Part shown: positions 1 through 6,930 of the stretch, piece by piece
Layout: the number at the start of each line of letters is the position of its first letter
Numbering within the stretch: the first letter of the stretch is position 1
Assembly (NCBI GenBank): GCA_022820485.1
Contig: JAJEFJ010000090.1
Location: 62,001 to 126,000 of the forward strand
Direction: 5' to 3'
Source of the DNA: Candidatus Latescibacterota bacterium
GTDB lineage: Bacteria; Latescibacterota; UBA2968; UBA8231
DNA length: 64,000 nt
Notes under the pieces: generated by a model
Databases searched by the model: none
Told to the model about the DNA's origin: nothing
The model's input: only the letters and a program-made list of their open reading frames with translations
Made by a program: the position numbers and the translations under genes

Positions 1-554
1 AAGTCATGCCCAAGCGCTGCGGCCACCTCGACGGCAAGGCCCTGATCGGGGTCGAGGAAATGGAGCGCAAGATCGCCGCGGCCTGCGCGGCGCGGCAAGA
101 CCCGGACTTTGTGATCATCGCCCGCTGCGACGCCCGCGCCGTCGAGGGCTTTGAGCAGAGCGTCGAGCGCGGCCTGCGTTACTTGGCAGCCGGCGCGGAC
201 GCGATCTTTCCCGAGGCCATGCAGAGCGCCGAGGAATTCGCCCGCTACGCCGAGCAAGTCAAAGGCCCTCTTCTCGCCAACATGACCGAATTCGGCAAAT
301 CGCCGTACCTATCGGTCGCGGAGTTCGCCGCCATGGGATATTGCCTCGTGATTTTCCCTATGAGCGCCTTTCGCACTATGATGAAGGCCGTCGAAGGGCT
401 GTTCCGCGAACTGAAGGAAAAGGGCACTTTAGAAGGTGCCCTCGGACAGATGCAGACGCGAGACGAACTCTACGAACTACTCGGCTACGACGAGTATTCC
501 AAGCTAGACGCAGCGCTGGCCGCCCGCTTTCCAGCGAACGGAGAAAACCGCTGA
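1..554 (+). CDS. prpB: 2-methylisocitrate lyase, C-terminal part (cut by window edge)
   Basis: This is the 3' portion of an isocitrate lyase/PEP mutase superfamily enzyme. The reading frame is open to base 1, so the first ATG (base 6) is internal and the gene starts outside the window. The motif PKRCGH near the left end is the catalytic Cys loop (KRCGH) of isocitrate and methylisocitrate lyases, and the downstream FVIIARCDA and LANMTEFG segments are typical of PrpB. The enzyme cleaves 2-methylisocitrate to pyruvate and succinate in the methylcitrate cycle in the cytoplasm. The citrate-synthase-family gene 44 bases downstream on the same strand supports PrpB over other lyases of the superfamily. 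I cannot see the N-terminal third. Confidence 0.88.
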   Translation, partial: VMPKRCGHLDGKALIGVEEMERKIAAACAARQDPDFVIIARCDARAVEGFEQSVERGLRYLAAGADAIFPEAMQSAEEFARYAEQVKGPLLANMTEFGKSPYLSVAEFAAMGYCLVIFPMSAFRTMMKAVEGLFRELKEKGTLEGALGQMQTRDELYELLGYDEYSKLDAALAARFPANGENR

Positions 555-598
555 ATTATTAGCCCCAAATTCACACTTTCCACAGAGAGATTTACAGA

Positions 599-1729
599 AT
601 GACCGACAAATCCTACAGCCCCGGCCTCGAAGGCGTCATCGCCGGCGAGTCCGCCCTTTCGCGCATCGATATCGATATCAACCGCCTGATCCTGCACGGC
701 TACGACCTAGTCGAGCTGACCGAAAACGCCTCCTACGAAGAGGTCGCCTACTTGCTGCTCTACGGCGAGTTGCCGACAGTCGCCGAGTTGGCGGCATTCA
801 ACCAACAACTGCGCTCCCAGCGCGACCTGCCCGGCCCGGTCGTCGATCTATTGCGCTCCGCTCCAGCGGACGCCCACCCCATGGACCTGTTGCGCACAGC
901 ATTATCGTCCCTGGCGTTTTTCGACGCCGAGACCCCTGACAACAGCCACGATGCCAATGTGCGTAAGGCCGAGCGCTTGCTGGCCAAAATTCCCACCGCA
1001 CTCGCCTATGGCTATCGCTTCTCGCAGGGCCTAGCGCCGGTAGCCCCCGACGCCGAGCTAGACCACGCGGCCAATCTGCTCTACATGCTGCGCGGCGAAA
1101 AACCACCCGCGTACGAAGTAGAGGCCATGAACACTTCGCTGATCCTCTACGCCGAACACGGATACAACGCCTCCACGTTCACCGCGCGGGTCGTGGCCTC
1201 GACGCTCGCCGACATGTACGCGGCCATAACCGCGGCCATCGGCGCTCTGCACGGCCCCTTGCACGGCGGTGCCAACGAGGCGGCCATGCACATGCTCTTA
1301 GAGGTAGATTCGCCTGCGGCAGCCGAGCAGTGGGTCCTCGACGCGCTGGCGCAAAAGAAGAAGATCATGGGCTTTGGACATCGGGAATACAAAAGCGGCG
1401 ACTCGCGGGTGCCGACCATGAAGAAGGTTGGCCGTCAGATCGCCGCCGCCATCGGCGACACCAAATGGCCGGACCTAGCCGATGTGGTCGAAGCGACGAT
1501 GATGCGCGAAAAAGGCATCTTCCCCAACGTCGATTTCCCCTGCGCATACACCTACTACATGATGGGCATTCCGATCCCGCTCTACACCCCCATCTTCGTC
1601 GCCAGCCGCGTGGTGGGCTGGGCGGCGCACGTGATCGAACAGCACGACGCCAACCGGCTCATCCGCCCCAACCACATCTACACCGGGCCAGAGCATCGCG
1701 CGTTCGTCGCGCTCGGCGAGCGGGGCTGA
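599..1729 (+). CDS. prpC: 2-methylcitrate synthase / citrate synthase family
   Basis: A 376-residue type II citrate synthase family enzyme. The catalytic triad is visible: His in GPLHGGANEA (about residue 222), His in GFGHREY (about 261) and Asp in NVDFPCAYTYY (about 312). The length and the start PGLEGVIAGESALSRID fit the short bacterial 2-methylcitrate/citrate synthases. It would condense propionyl-CoA (or acetyl-CoA) with oxaloacetate. It follows the prpB-like gene by 44 bases, so a prp operon for propionate disposal is likely. Sequence alone does not prove propionyl-CoA preference. Its stop lies two bases from the stop of the convergent DUF4416 gene, leaving no room for an intrinsic terminator. 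Confidence 0.88.
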   Translation: MTDKSYSPGLEGVIAGESALSRIDIDINRLILHGYDLVELTENASYEEVAYLLLYGELPTVAELAAFNQQLRSQRDLPGPVVDLLRSAPADAHPMDLLRTALSSLAFFDAETPDNSHDANVRKAERLLAKIPTALAYGYRFSQGLAPVAPDAELDHAANLLYMLRGEKPPAYEVEAMNTSLILYAEHGYNASTFTARVVASTLADMYAAITAAIGALHGPLHGGANEAAMHMLLEVDSPAAAEQWVLDALAQKKKIMGFGHREYKSGDSRVPTMKKVGRQIAAAIGDTKWPDLADVVEATMMREKGIFPNVDFPCAYTYYMMGIPIPLYTPIFVASRVVGWAAHVIEQHDANRLIRPNHIYTGPEHRAFVALGERG

Positions 1730-1731
1730 CC

Positions 1732-2268
1732 TCAGCCGCGCACGGCCAGCAACCAAGGCCGCACATCGAGCAAGAAACGCTGCACGGCAGCGCTCCGGTA
1801 GTCGGGATACGTCCATTCGAGAGGCTGGTAGCATCCTCGCTGATAGAGCAGGGTCACCTCGGCGTAGAGCTGCGGGGCAATGCACACCCGGTGGCCAGCG
1901 CACTTAGTCGTGGCCAACACCAAGCTCTCGACCGACAGCAATCCTGGGTCGATGTTGGCGCGGCGGCGCAATGTCCCTCCTGTTGCTCTTCCCAGTGCTT
2001 TTTCTAGTTCGATCGTCTGGCGCTTGCAGGCCGCCAGCTCGGCGGGGTCGATCCGCTGTTTAAAGCACACGAGCTGTTTGCTCAGCCCCGCGCCCATTTC
2101 CGCCTCGTAGTACGAGGTGAAATCAAAATCATAGGTGTCACTGGCCGCGAATAGTGTACCGAAGCATTTGATGAGGCCGATTTTGGCGGCGGCGAACGTA
2201 TCATCGGAATCGGCCAATATCGCGCAGACTAGTGCGACGGGCGTGGAGGGTTGGAGATCGATGGGCAT
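1732..2268 (-). CDS. DUF4416 family protein
   Basis: A 178-residue protein recognised as DUF4416 by its conserved blocks: FDFTSYYEAEMG (about residues 49-60), RRANIDPGLLS (about 102-112), ESLVLATTK and the C-terminal EWTYPDYRS. The family is widespread in anaerobes and candidate phyla and has no established function; the DPG and YPDYR blocks suggest a small enzyme, but that is inference. It is transcribed toward prpC and shares no operon with its neighbours. The upstream region overlaps the leader of the divergent aldolase gene, so the two may share regulation. Confidence 0.8.
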   Translation of the reverse strand: MPIDLQPSTPVALVCAILADSDDTFAAAKIGLIKCFGTLFAASDTYDFDFTSYYEAEMGAGLSKQLVCFKQRIDPAELAACKRQTIELEKALGRATGGTLRRRANIDPGLLSVESLVLATTKCAGHRVCIAPQLYAEVTLLYQRGCYQPLEWTYPDYRSAAVQRFLLDVRPWLLAVRG

Positions 2269-2370
2269 CTTGCAATAAAAGGGAAGAGACCGAATCGCGT
2301 CAATTTCTGCGGCGAGATTGGTTTGCTATTTTATCGCCGCGACTCTCACTTTCATTTAGGAAAGGCCACT

Positions 2371-3429
2371 ATGCGCATAGAAGACCTCGACACGCCCGCG
2401 CTCCTCGTCGATCTCGACGGCTTGGAGGACAACCTTGACCGCTACCAACGCTATTTTGACGAGCACGGCATTGGCTTGCGGCCCCACATCAAGACCCACA
2501 AGTGCGTGGCCATCGCCCATATGCAAATGCGTCGCGGGGCAATCGGCATCACCTGCCAGAAGTTAGGAGAGGCCGAGGTCATGGCCGAGGGCGGGGTCGA
2601 TCGCGACATCCTGATTCCCTACAACATCATCGGCGCGCAAAAACTGGCGCGGCTGGTCGCGCTGGCACGGGACACCCGGCTGACCATGGCGGCCGATTCC
2701 GAATACACCGTGCAGGGGCTATCCAAGGCCGCTGCGGCCGCGGATGTCACCGTGGGCGGGGTCGTCGAACTCGACCGCGGTCGCACGGGCGTAGGCTCTC
2801 CCGCTGCGGCCGCGGCCCTCGGCGAAAAAATCGATCAAGCCCCCAACATCGAACTCCGGGGCATCATGTCCATGCCGGCGACTCCAGACATGCGACCGCT
2901 AATCCAAGAGACGCTCGCGCACTTCGACCGCAAGGGCCTGCCGCATCCCATCGTCAGCGGCGGCAGCACATCGGGCGCATTTATGGCGCATGAGATTCCA
3001 GAACTGACCGAGTACCGAGCCGGCGAGTACCCAGTCGGCGGCGTCGGCCATCTCCGCCGGGGAACCCACAGCGTCGACCAGTGCGCTGGCCGAGTGCTGA
3101 TGACCGTGGTCAGCCGACCGGCCGCGAATCGCGCCATCCTCGACGGGGGCAGCAAGTCGCTCAGCGCCGCGGTCCACCGTCAGGAGGACGGCTCATCCGT
3201 CATGGGCTACATCGTCGAGTACCCCCAAGCCGTCTTCTCCGGGGCCTCGGAAGAACATGGACATGTCGATCTATCGGCCTGCAACGACAAGCCCCAAATC
3301 GGCGAACAGGTGCAGGTCTTGCCGGTTCATCCCTGCCCCTGTTTCAACGAACACGACCAGATCTTTGCCGTGCGCCGCGGCCGCGTGGAAGCCGTCTGGC
3401 CGGTTGACGCCCGCGGGCAGATACGCTGA
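2371..3429 (+). CDS. D-threonine aldolase / D-serine deaminase-like PLP enzyme
   Basis: A 352-residue fold-type III PLP enzyme with an alanine-racemase-like barrel. The Schiff-base lysine is in RPHIKTHK (Lys41). The C-terminal metal-binding pair of the DSD1/D-threonine aldolase family is present as HPCPC (His320 and Cys322). I chose ATG 2371 because an AGGAAAGG ribosome site precedes it and MRIEDLDTPALLVDL is the usual N-terminus; an upstream in-frame start at 2251 would add a tail not expected in the family. The enzyme would cleave D-beta-hydroxy-alpha-amino acids to glycine plus an aldehyde, or deaminate D-serine. The RraA-like gene follows by 12 bases. Confidence 0.82.
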   Translation: MRIEDLDTPALLVDLDGLEDNLDRYQRYFDEHGIGLRPHIKTHKCVAIAHMQMRRGAIGITCQKLGEAEVMAEGGVDRDILIPYNIIGAQKLARLVALARDTRLTMAADSEYTVQGLSKAAAAADVTVGGVVELDRGRTGVGSPAAAAALGEKIDQAPNIELRGIMSMPATPDMRPLIQETLAHFDRKGLPHPIVSGGSTSGAFMAHEIPELTEYRAGEYPVGGVGHLRRGTHSVDQCAGRVLMTVVSRPAANRAILDGGSKSLSAAVHRQEDGSSVMGYIVEYPQAVFSGASEEHGHVDLSACNDKPQIGEQVQVLPVHPCPCFNEHDQIFAVRRGRVEAVWPVDARGQIR

Positions 3430-3441
3430 AAGGAGCGAATT

Positions 3442-4143
3442 GTGGATTTTGCCGAATTGAGCGAAAAACTAAAAGTGGCCAGCACGGCGACCCTGACGTC
3501 CGTGCTCCGCAACAAGGGACTGCACAACACGTTTATGCAGCAAGTCGCGCCCCTCAAGTCCGACATGCAGATGGTCGGCCGGGCCTTTACCCTGCGCTAC
3601 ATCCCCGCGCGCGAAGACCTCGACGAGGTCCCACTCGACAACCTAAAAGACGTGCAGCGGATCGGCATTGAGCAGGTAACCGCAGGCGACGTGTTCGTCA
3701 TCGATGCACGCGGCGACACCCGCGCCGGGACTATGGGATCCATCTTAGCGGCGCGGCTACAAGTGCGGGGCTGCACGGGGATCGTCACCGACGGAGCCTA
3801 CCGCGACTCGCCGACCATTGTCGCATCGGGATTGCCCGCCTACGCCGCAGCCATGAACGCCCACACTAACAAGACCGTCCACCATCCCAGCGAAATCCAG
3901 GTACCTATCGCCTGCGGCGGCGTGGCGGTATTCCCCGGCGACATTCTCGTCGGCGACGGAGAAGGGGTCGTGGTCATACCCGCGCATCTGGCCGAAGAGG
4001 TCGCCGTCGAAGCCGAGGAGATGGAGCAAAAGGAACGCTTCATCACCGAGAAAATCCGCGCCGGAGCCAGTATCGTCGGCACCTATCCCCCCGACGAGCA
4101 GACCTTGGCCGAGTACCAAGCCTGGAAAGCAAACCAATCGTAG
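3442..4143 (+). CDS. RraA-like / 4-hydroxy-4-methyl-2-oxoglutarate aldolase family protein
   Basis: A 233-residue RraA/HMG aldolase fold protein with a GTG start preceded by AGGAG. The family signature is visible: GSILAARLQ (about residues 100-108) and RGCTGIVTDGAYRD (about 110-123), where Arg and Asp of the YRD segment bind substrate and divalent metal in the HMG/CHA aldolases. The C-terminal stretch GDILVGDGEGVVVIP is typical. Members are either class II pyruvate aldolases or the RNase E inhibitor RraA; the extended C-terminus with EEVAVEAEEMEQKER favours the aldolase/dehydratase-like group. It is translated from the same likely transcript as the D-threonine aldolase-like gene, suggesting a shared carbon-chain-cleaving catabolic step. 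Confidence 0.8.
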   Translation: MDFAELSEKLKVASTATLTSVLRNKGLHNTFMQQVAPLKSDMQMVGRAFTLRYIPAREDLDEVPLDNLKDVQRIGIEQVTAGDVFVIDARGDTRAGTMGSILAARLQVRGCTGIVTDGAYRDSPTIVASGLPAYAAAMNAHTNKTVHHPSEIQVPIACGGVAVFPGDILVGDGEGVVVIPAHLAEEVAVEAEEMEQKERFITEKIRAGASIVGTYPPDEQTLAEYQAWKANQS

Positions 4144-4164
4144 GGGCGATCAATCCTAGGAAAA

Positions 4165-4190
4165 TTGTGGGGTTTCCCCCTTGTGGCCGC
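4165..4190. repeat. Degenerate copy of a GGGG..CCCTTGTGG palindromic repeat
   Basis: The bases TTGTGGGGTTTCCCCCTTGT and the following GGCCGC match, with differences, the palindromic unit seen twice at 31736-31826. It lies between two convergent genes. Repeats of this kind are common as dispersed intergenic palindromes in some candidate-phylum genomes; the assignment here rests only on similarity to the other two copies. Confidence 0.45.
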
Positions 4191-4191
4191 T

Positions 4192-5532
4192 TTAGCCCAA
4201 ACGACGACGTAAGCGACGCGCGAGATCGCCAACCACATCAGGGGCAGTAGCGGCGATGTTGTGCAACTCGTCGGGATCCTGTTCGAGGTCGTAGAGTTCG
4301 TCGCAGTCGTTGTAATTCTGGACGTATTTGTGCGTACCCGTGCGAATGCAGCGGAAGTTGCGCAGGGCGGCAACGGTCTCTTGGCGGTGGGTATCGGTCT
4401 GGCCGTCGAGGATCGGTTGCAGCGAGCGAGCGTCGATGTCTTGCTGCGGCGCGAGTTGGGCGAAGTCGCATATTGTGGCATTGAGGTCGATGAGTTCGCA
4501 CAGCGCGTCACAGACGCGGCCTCCGGCGATATCCGGCCCGGCGATGATCAGCGGTACGCGCAGACTGGCCTCGTACGCGGCGCTCTTGGTGTACAGCCCG
4601 TGGTCGCCGAGCAGCTCGCCGTGGTCGGAGGAGAAGATGATATAGGTGTTGTCGAGCTGGCCGCGTTGTTCGAGCGCGTCGAGGATCTGACCGATCTGGT
4701 CGTCAATGAGTTCTATGGCGGCGCAGTATTGGCGGCGGGTTTGGGCGATTTGGTCGCGCGCGAAGTATGCGGCGCGTTTTTTGATCCACTCGGGTTTGCC
4801 AGCGAGGGAGTCGCTGATGGCCGGGGGCATTGCCGCGTCGCGGTAGCGGTCGCCGTATTCGGTCGGTGGGTCAAAGGGATCGTGCGGGCCGACGAAACTG
4901 ACGAAATAGTGCCAGGGGAAATCGTCGGGAACATGGGCGATCCACTCGGCGGCGCGGCGACCGATATAGGCGTCCGCAAAATCCTCGCTGTCCAGTAGCG
5001 AGTCGCGGCAGTCGGTGCTCCAACCGGCGGCGGCGCGGCGGCAATAATCTTGGTGAAATGTCGCCAATAGCCCTTTGTCGGCTAGGTAGTGTGTATAGGG
5101 GCCTATCGGAGTGGACGAGGAGCCGGAATGTATTTTGCCCTCGCATTCCTCTGGATGGGTAAAGCCCCAGCTATAAGCGTAGGGCCGGTCGCCGTAGCGG
5201 CCATTGTAGCCATCGGATTTGCGCAGGTCGAGCTTGCCAACACAGCCGACGCGGTAGCCGGCGTCGCGCAGCCGCTGATAGTAGGTGGTGGTGCCCGAGG
5301 GTAGCCGGCCCGAATTGTCCAGACAGCCGAGACGGCTCGGTTGCAGGCCAGAGGCCAAGCCGATCCGCGCTGGCGCACAGACGGGTGCGTTGGTAGTGCA
5401 TTGGGTGAAGCGCACGCCAGTGGCGGCGAGGCGATCGAGGTGAGGCGTCCGCAGGAAGTCGGCACCGGCAGCGCCGAGATAGTCGTGGCGGTGCTGATCA
5501 TCCATGATGAAGAGGATATTGGGACGAGGCAT
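4192..5532 (-). CDS. Type I sulfatase (arylsulfatase/choline-sulfatase-like)
   Basis: A 446-residue sulfatase of the alkaline phosphatase superfamily. PNILFIMDDQHRHD at the N-terminus supplies metal-binding Asp11 and Asp12. CAPAR at residues 52-56 is the canonical C-x-P-x-R motif, in which Cys52 is converted to formylglycine. DSEDFADAYIGRRAAEWI, FVGPHDPFDPP and SSDHGELLGDHG are standard later motifs. There is no clear signal peptide, so it may be cytoplasmic, acting on imported sulfate esters, although the true start could lie elsewhere. Substrate is unknown. The gene is monocistronic on the minus strand, converging with the RraA-like gene across a short region that holds a palindromic repeat. 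Confidence 0.88.
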   Translation of the reverse strand: MPRPNILFIMDDQHRHDYLGAAGADFLRTPHLDRLAATGVRFTQCTTNAPVCAPARIGLASGLQPSRLGCLDNSGRLPSGTTTYYQRLRDAGYRVGCVGKLDLRKSDGYNGRYGDRPYAYSWGFTHPEECEGKIHSGSSSTPIGPYTHYLADKGLLATFHQDYCRRAAAGWSTDCRDSLLDSEDFADAYIGRRAAEWIAHVPDDFPWHYFVSFVGPHDPFDPPTEYGDRYRDAAMPPAISDSLAGKPEWIKKRAAYFARDQIAQTRRQYCAAIELIDDQIGQILDALEQRGQLDNTYIIFSSDHGELLGDHGLYTKSAAYEASLRVPLIIAGPDIAGGRVCDALCELIDLNATICDFAQLAPQQDIDARSLQPILDGQTDTHRQETVAALRNFRCIRTGTHKYVQNYNDCDELYDLEQDPDELHNIAATAPDVVGDLARRLRRRLG

Positions 5533-5819
5533 TGAAAGGTTCCTTGGCGTTGTGATGGGCGTCTCGTAGCTTAAATGAGCGCGAGGTTGCGATATGTTGG
5601 CCCAATCTATCCAGCCGCCTGCCTCGCTTCAAGGACGGCAGCGCAAAAGCGCCGATTTTGACCTACCGGGGTGAATGGTCGAGCGGTCTCCCCGGTCATT
5701 GCGCGGCGATCCAATCGGTTGGATATTGAAGAAGCATACTGCCTTACTGCTGACCGTGCGGTCTCGGTCTTCGACGACAGACAATATCTCGCTCAGATTG
5801 CAGCAAAGGAAAGATATAA

Positions 5820-6284
5820 ATGGCCAAACTACTTGAGGACATACTGAAGCAGAAACAAGAGCAACAGAAAGCGTCGGAATTTGAACATGTAGCAGTTCGT
5901 CAGGAATGGATAGCCAACTGCGAAAAGCTCATGTCGAAGATAGCTAAATGGTTACAGCCTCTTGAAGACAAAAACTGGTTGGAGATCCAGTCAGAGAATA
6001 TGCCGATTCGGGAAGACCAGCTTGGGGATTACGAAGCCCGATCTCTACGACTTGTCTTTTTAGACAGCCAGATTCTCACCTTCAGACCGGTCGGACGTTT
6101 TATTATAGGTTTTCAAGGACGAGTCGATGTGGTCTCGGGCAACACCCTTCTCGTAATGCTGGTGCATAAAGAAAATGACGAGTGGGATTTTGCGAAGAGA
6201 GAGGGTAGATACGGGAAACCTACACGGTGGGAATTCAATAAAAGTGCCTTAGAGGAATTTCTAGCTGAGTTCCTAGAAGAGTAA
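5820..6284 (+). CDS. Unknown protein paired with a HEPN gene
   Basis: A 154-residue protein I do not recognise. It starts with a charged helical segment (KLLEDILKQKQEQQKA) and has a later beta-rich part (LRLVFLDSQILTFRPVG, FIIGFQGRVDVVS, LVMLVHKE) ending in FNKSALEEFLAEFLEE. A good ribosome site (AAAGGAAAG) precedes the ATG. Its stop is one base before the ATG of the HEPN gene, so the two are almost certainly cotranscribed and coupled. The composition is visibly A/T-richer than the sulfatase to the left, consistent with transfer. By position it could be the antitoxin or immunity partner of the HEPN protein, but nothing in the sequence proves this. Confidence 0.6.
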   Translation: MAKLLEDILKQKQEQQKASEFEHVAVRQEWIANCEKLMSKIAKWLQPLEDKNWLEIQSENMPIREDQLGDYEARSLRLVFLDSQILTFRPVGRFIIGFQGRVDVVSGNTLLVMLVHKENDEWDFAKREGRYGKPTRWEFNKSALEEFLAEFLEE

Positions 6285-6285
6285 C

Positions 6286-6774
6286 ATGCGCGAGTTCACT
6301 TGTGATTCGCTCCTCGAATGGTACGCCTTGCTCCAACAAAATGTGCGCGACCTCGGCGACGAGCATTTCGAATCTTTCACACCGACTGAACGCGATGAGT
6401 TTCGTGCCGACCTGCTTGAGGAGATACGCAAGGACTACGCATTCAAGCTCCTTACACTCTTGGAGGCAGGTATCCGAGAGGATTTTCTCGTATCTCTAAA
6501 ACGAAGAAAGCGCGATAGAGTAAGCAGAGCGTATCGCGATCTGTGTGAGGAATATCGCCGTGAGACTCGTCAAGTTGGCAAGCAGGCTACTCAGGCGTGT
6601 AGGCGGATTCCCCTTGAGCGGATCTTCGACGAGTTACGAGAATGTTTCCGAGACATCGACGAGGCGTTTCGGCGGGTTTGCTCGGTGACCAAGGGATACT
6701 TCGGGTTTCGGAATTGGTATGCACACGGTCGGATTCGCACAATGCCGGTTGTTCCCGATCCAGAGGACATATAG
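6286..6774 (+). CDS. HEPN-domain protein (candidate RNase toxin), with a late amber stop
   Basis: A 162-residue, mostly helical protein. Near the C-terminus RNWYAH (Arg142 to His147) matches the R-x4-H active-site motif of HEPN ribonucleases, in the usual FRNWYAHGR context of MAE_28990-like HEPN proteins. The frame stops at TAG (6772-6774), but the same frame continues with 13 sense codons (EAYEQFQEKVLNR) to TAA at 6814-6816, which reads like the natural end of the domain. The gene may therefore be truncated by a point mutation, or read through. It is coupled to the unknown gene one base upstream. A toxin role is inferred from the family, not shown. Confidence 0.65.
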   Translation: MREFTCDSLLEWYALLQQNVRDLGDEHFESFTPTERDEFRADLLEEIRKDYAFKLLTLLEAGIREDFLVSLKRRKRDRVSRAYRDLCEEYRRETRQVGKQATQACRRIPLERIFDELRECFRDIDEAFRRVCSVTKGYFGFRNWYAHGRIRTMPVVPDPEDI

Positions 6775-6855
6775 GAGGCGTACGAGCAGTTTCAGGAGAA
6801 GGTGCTGAATAGGTAAATGTCATTCAGCTTGGTAGCAAGATGGTGATCACCTAGT

Positions 6856-6915
6856 AGCCGCTATGCAGACCGACGCCCCAATCCCATTTGCAGCATTCGC
6901 CCGCTTCAAGCGGCT
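6856..6915 (+). repeat. Left copy of a 60-base direct repeat (stranded 5' end of the glycosidase-like gene)
   Basis: This segment matches 12312-12371 without gaps at 53 of 60 bases by hand alignment, including a perfect 26-base run (6877-6902). At 12319 the repeat encodes the start of an intact gene (MNPNDPIPFAAFAHFERL). Here the same frame begins MQTDAPIPFAAFARFKRL and then runs into the restriction enzyme gene. It is best read as a duplicated or stranded gene start marking the left edge of an inserted defence block. Confidence 0.7.
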
Positions 6916-6930
6916 AGTGACCGTAGCACC

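Noticed and set aside
4261-4998. 245-codon plus-strand open frame opposite the sulfatase
   Set aside because: Antisense to the sulfatase, whose catalytic motifs are intact; the Val/Gly-rich product is typical of mirrored GC-rich coding sequence.
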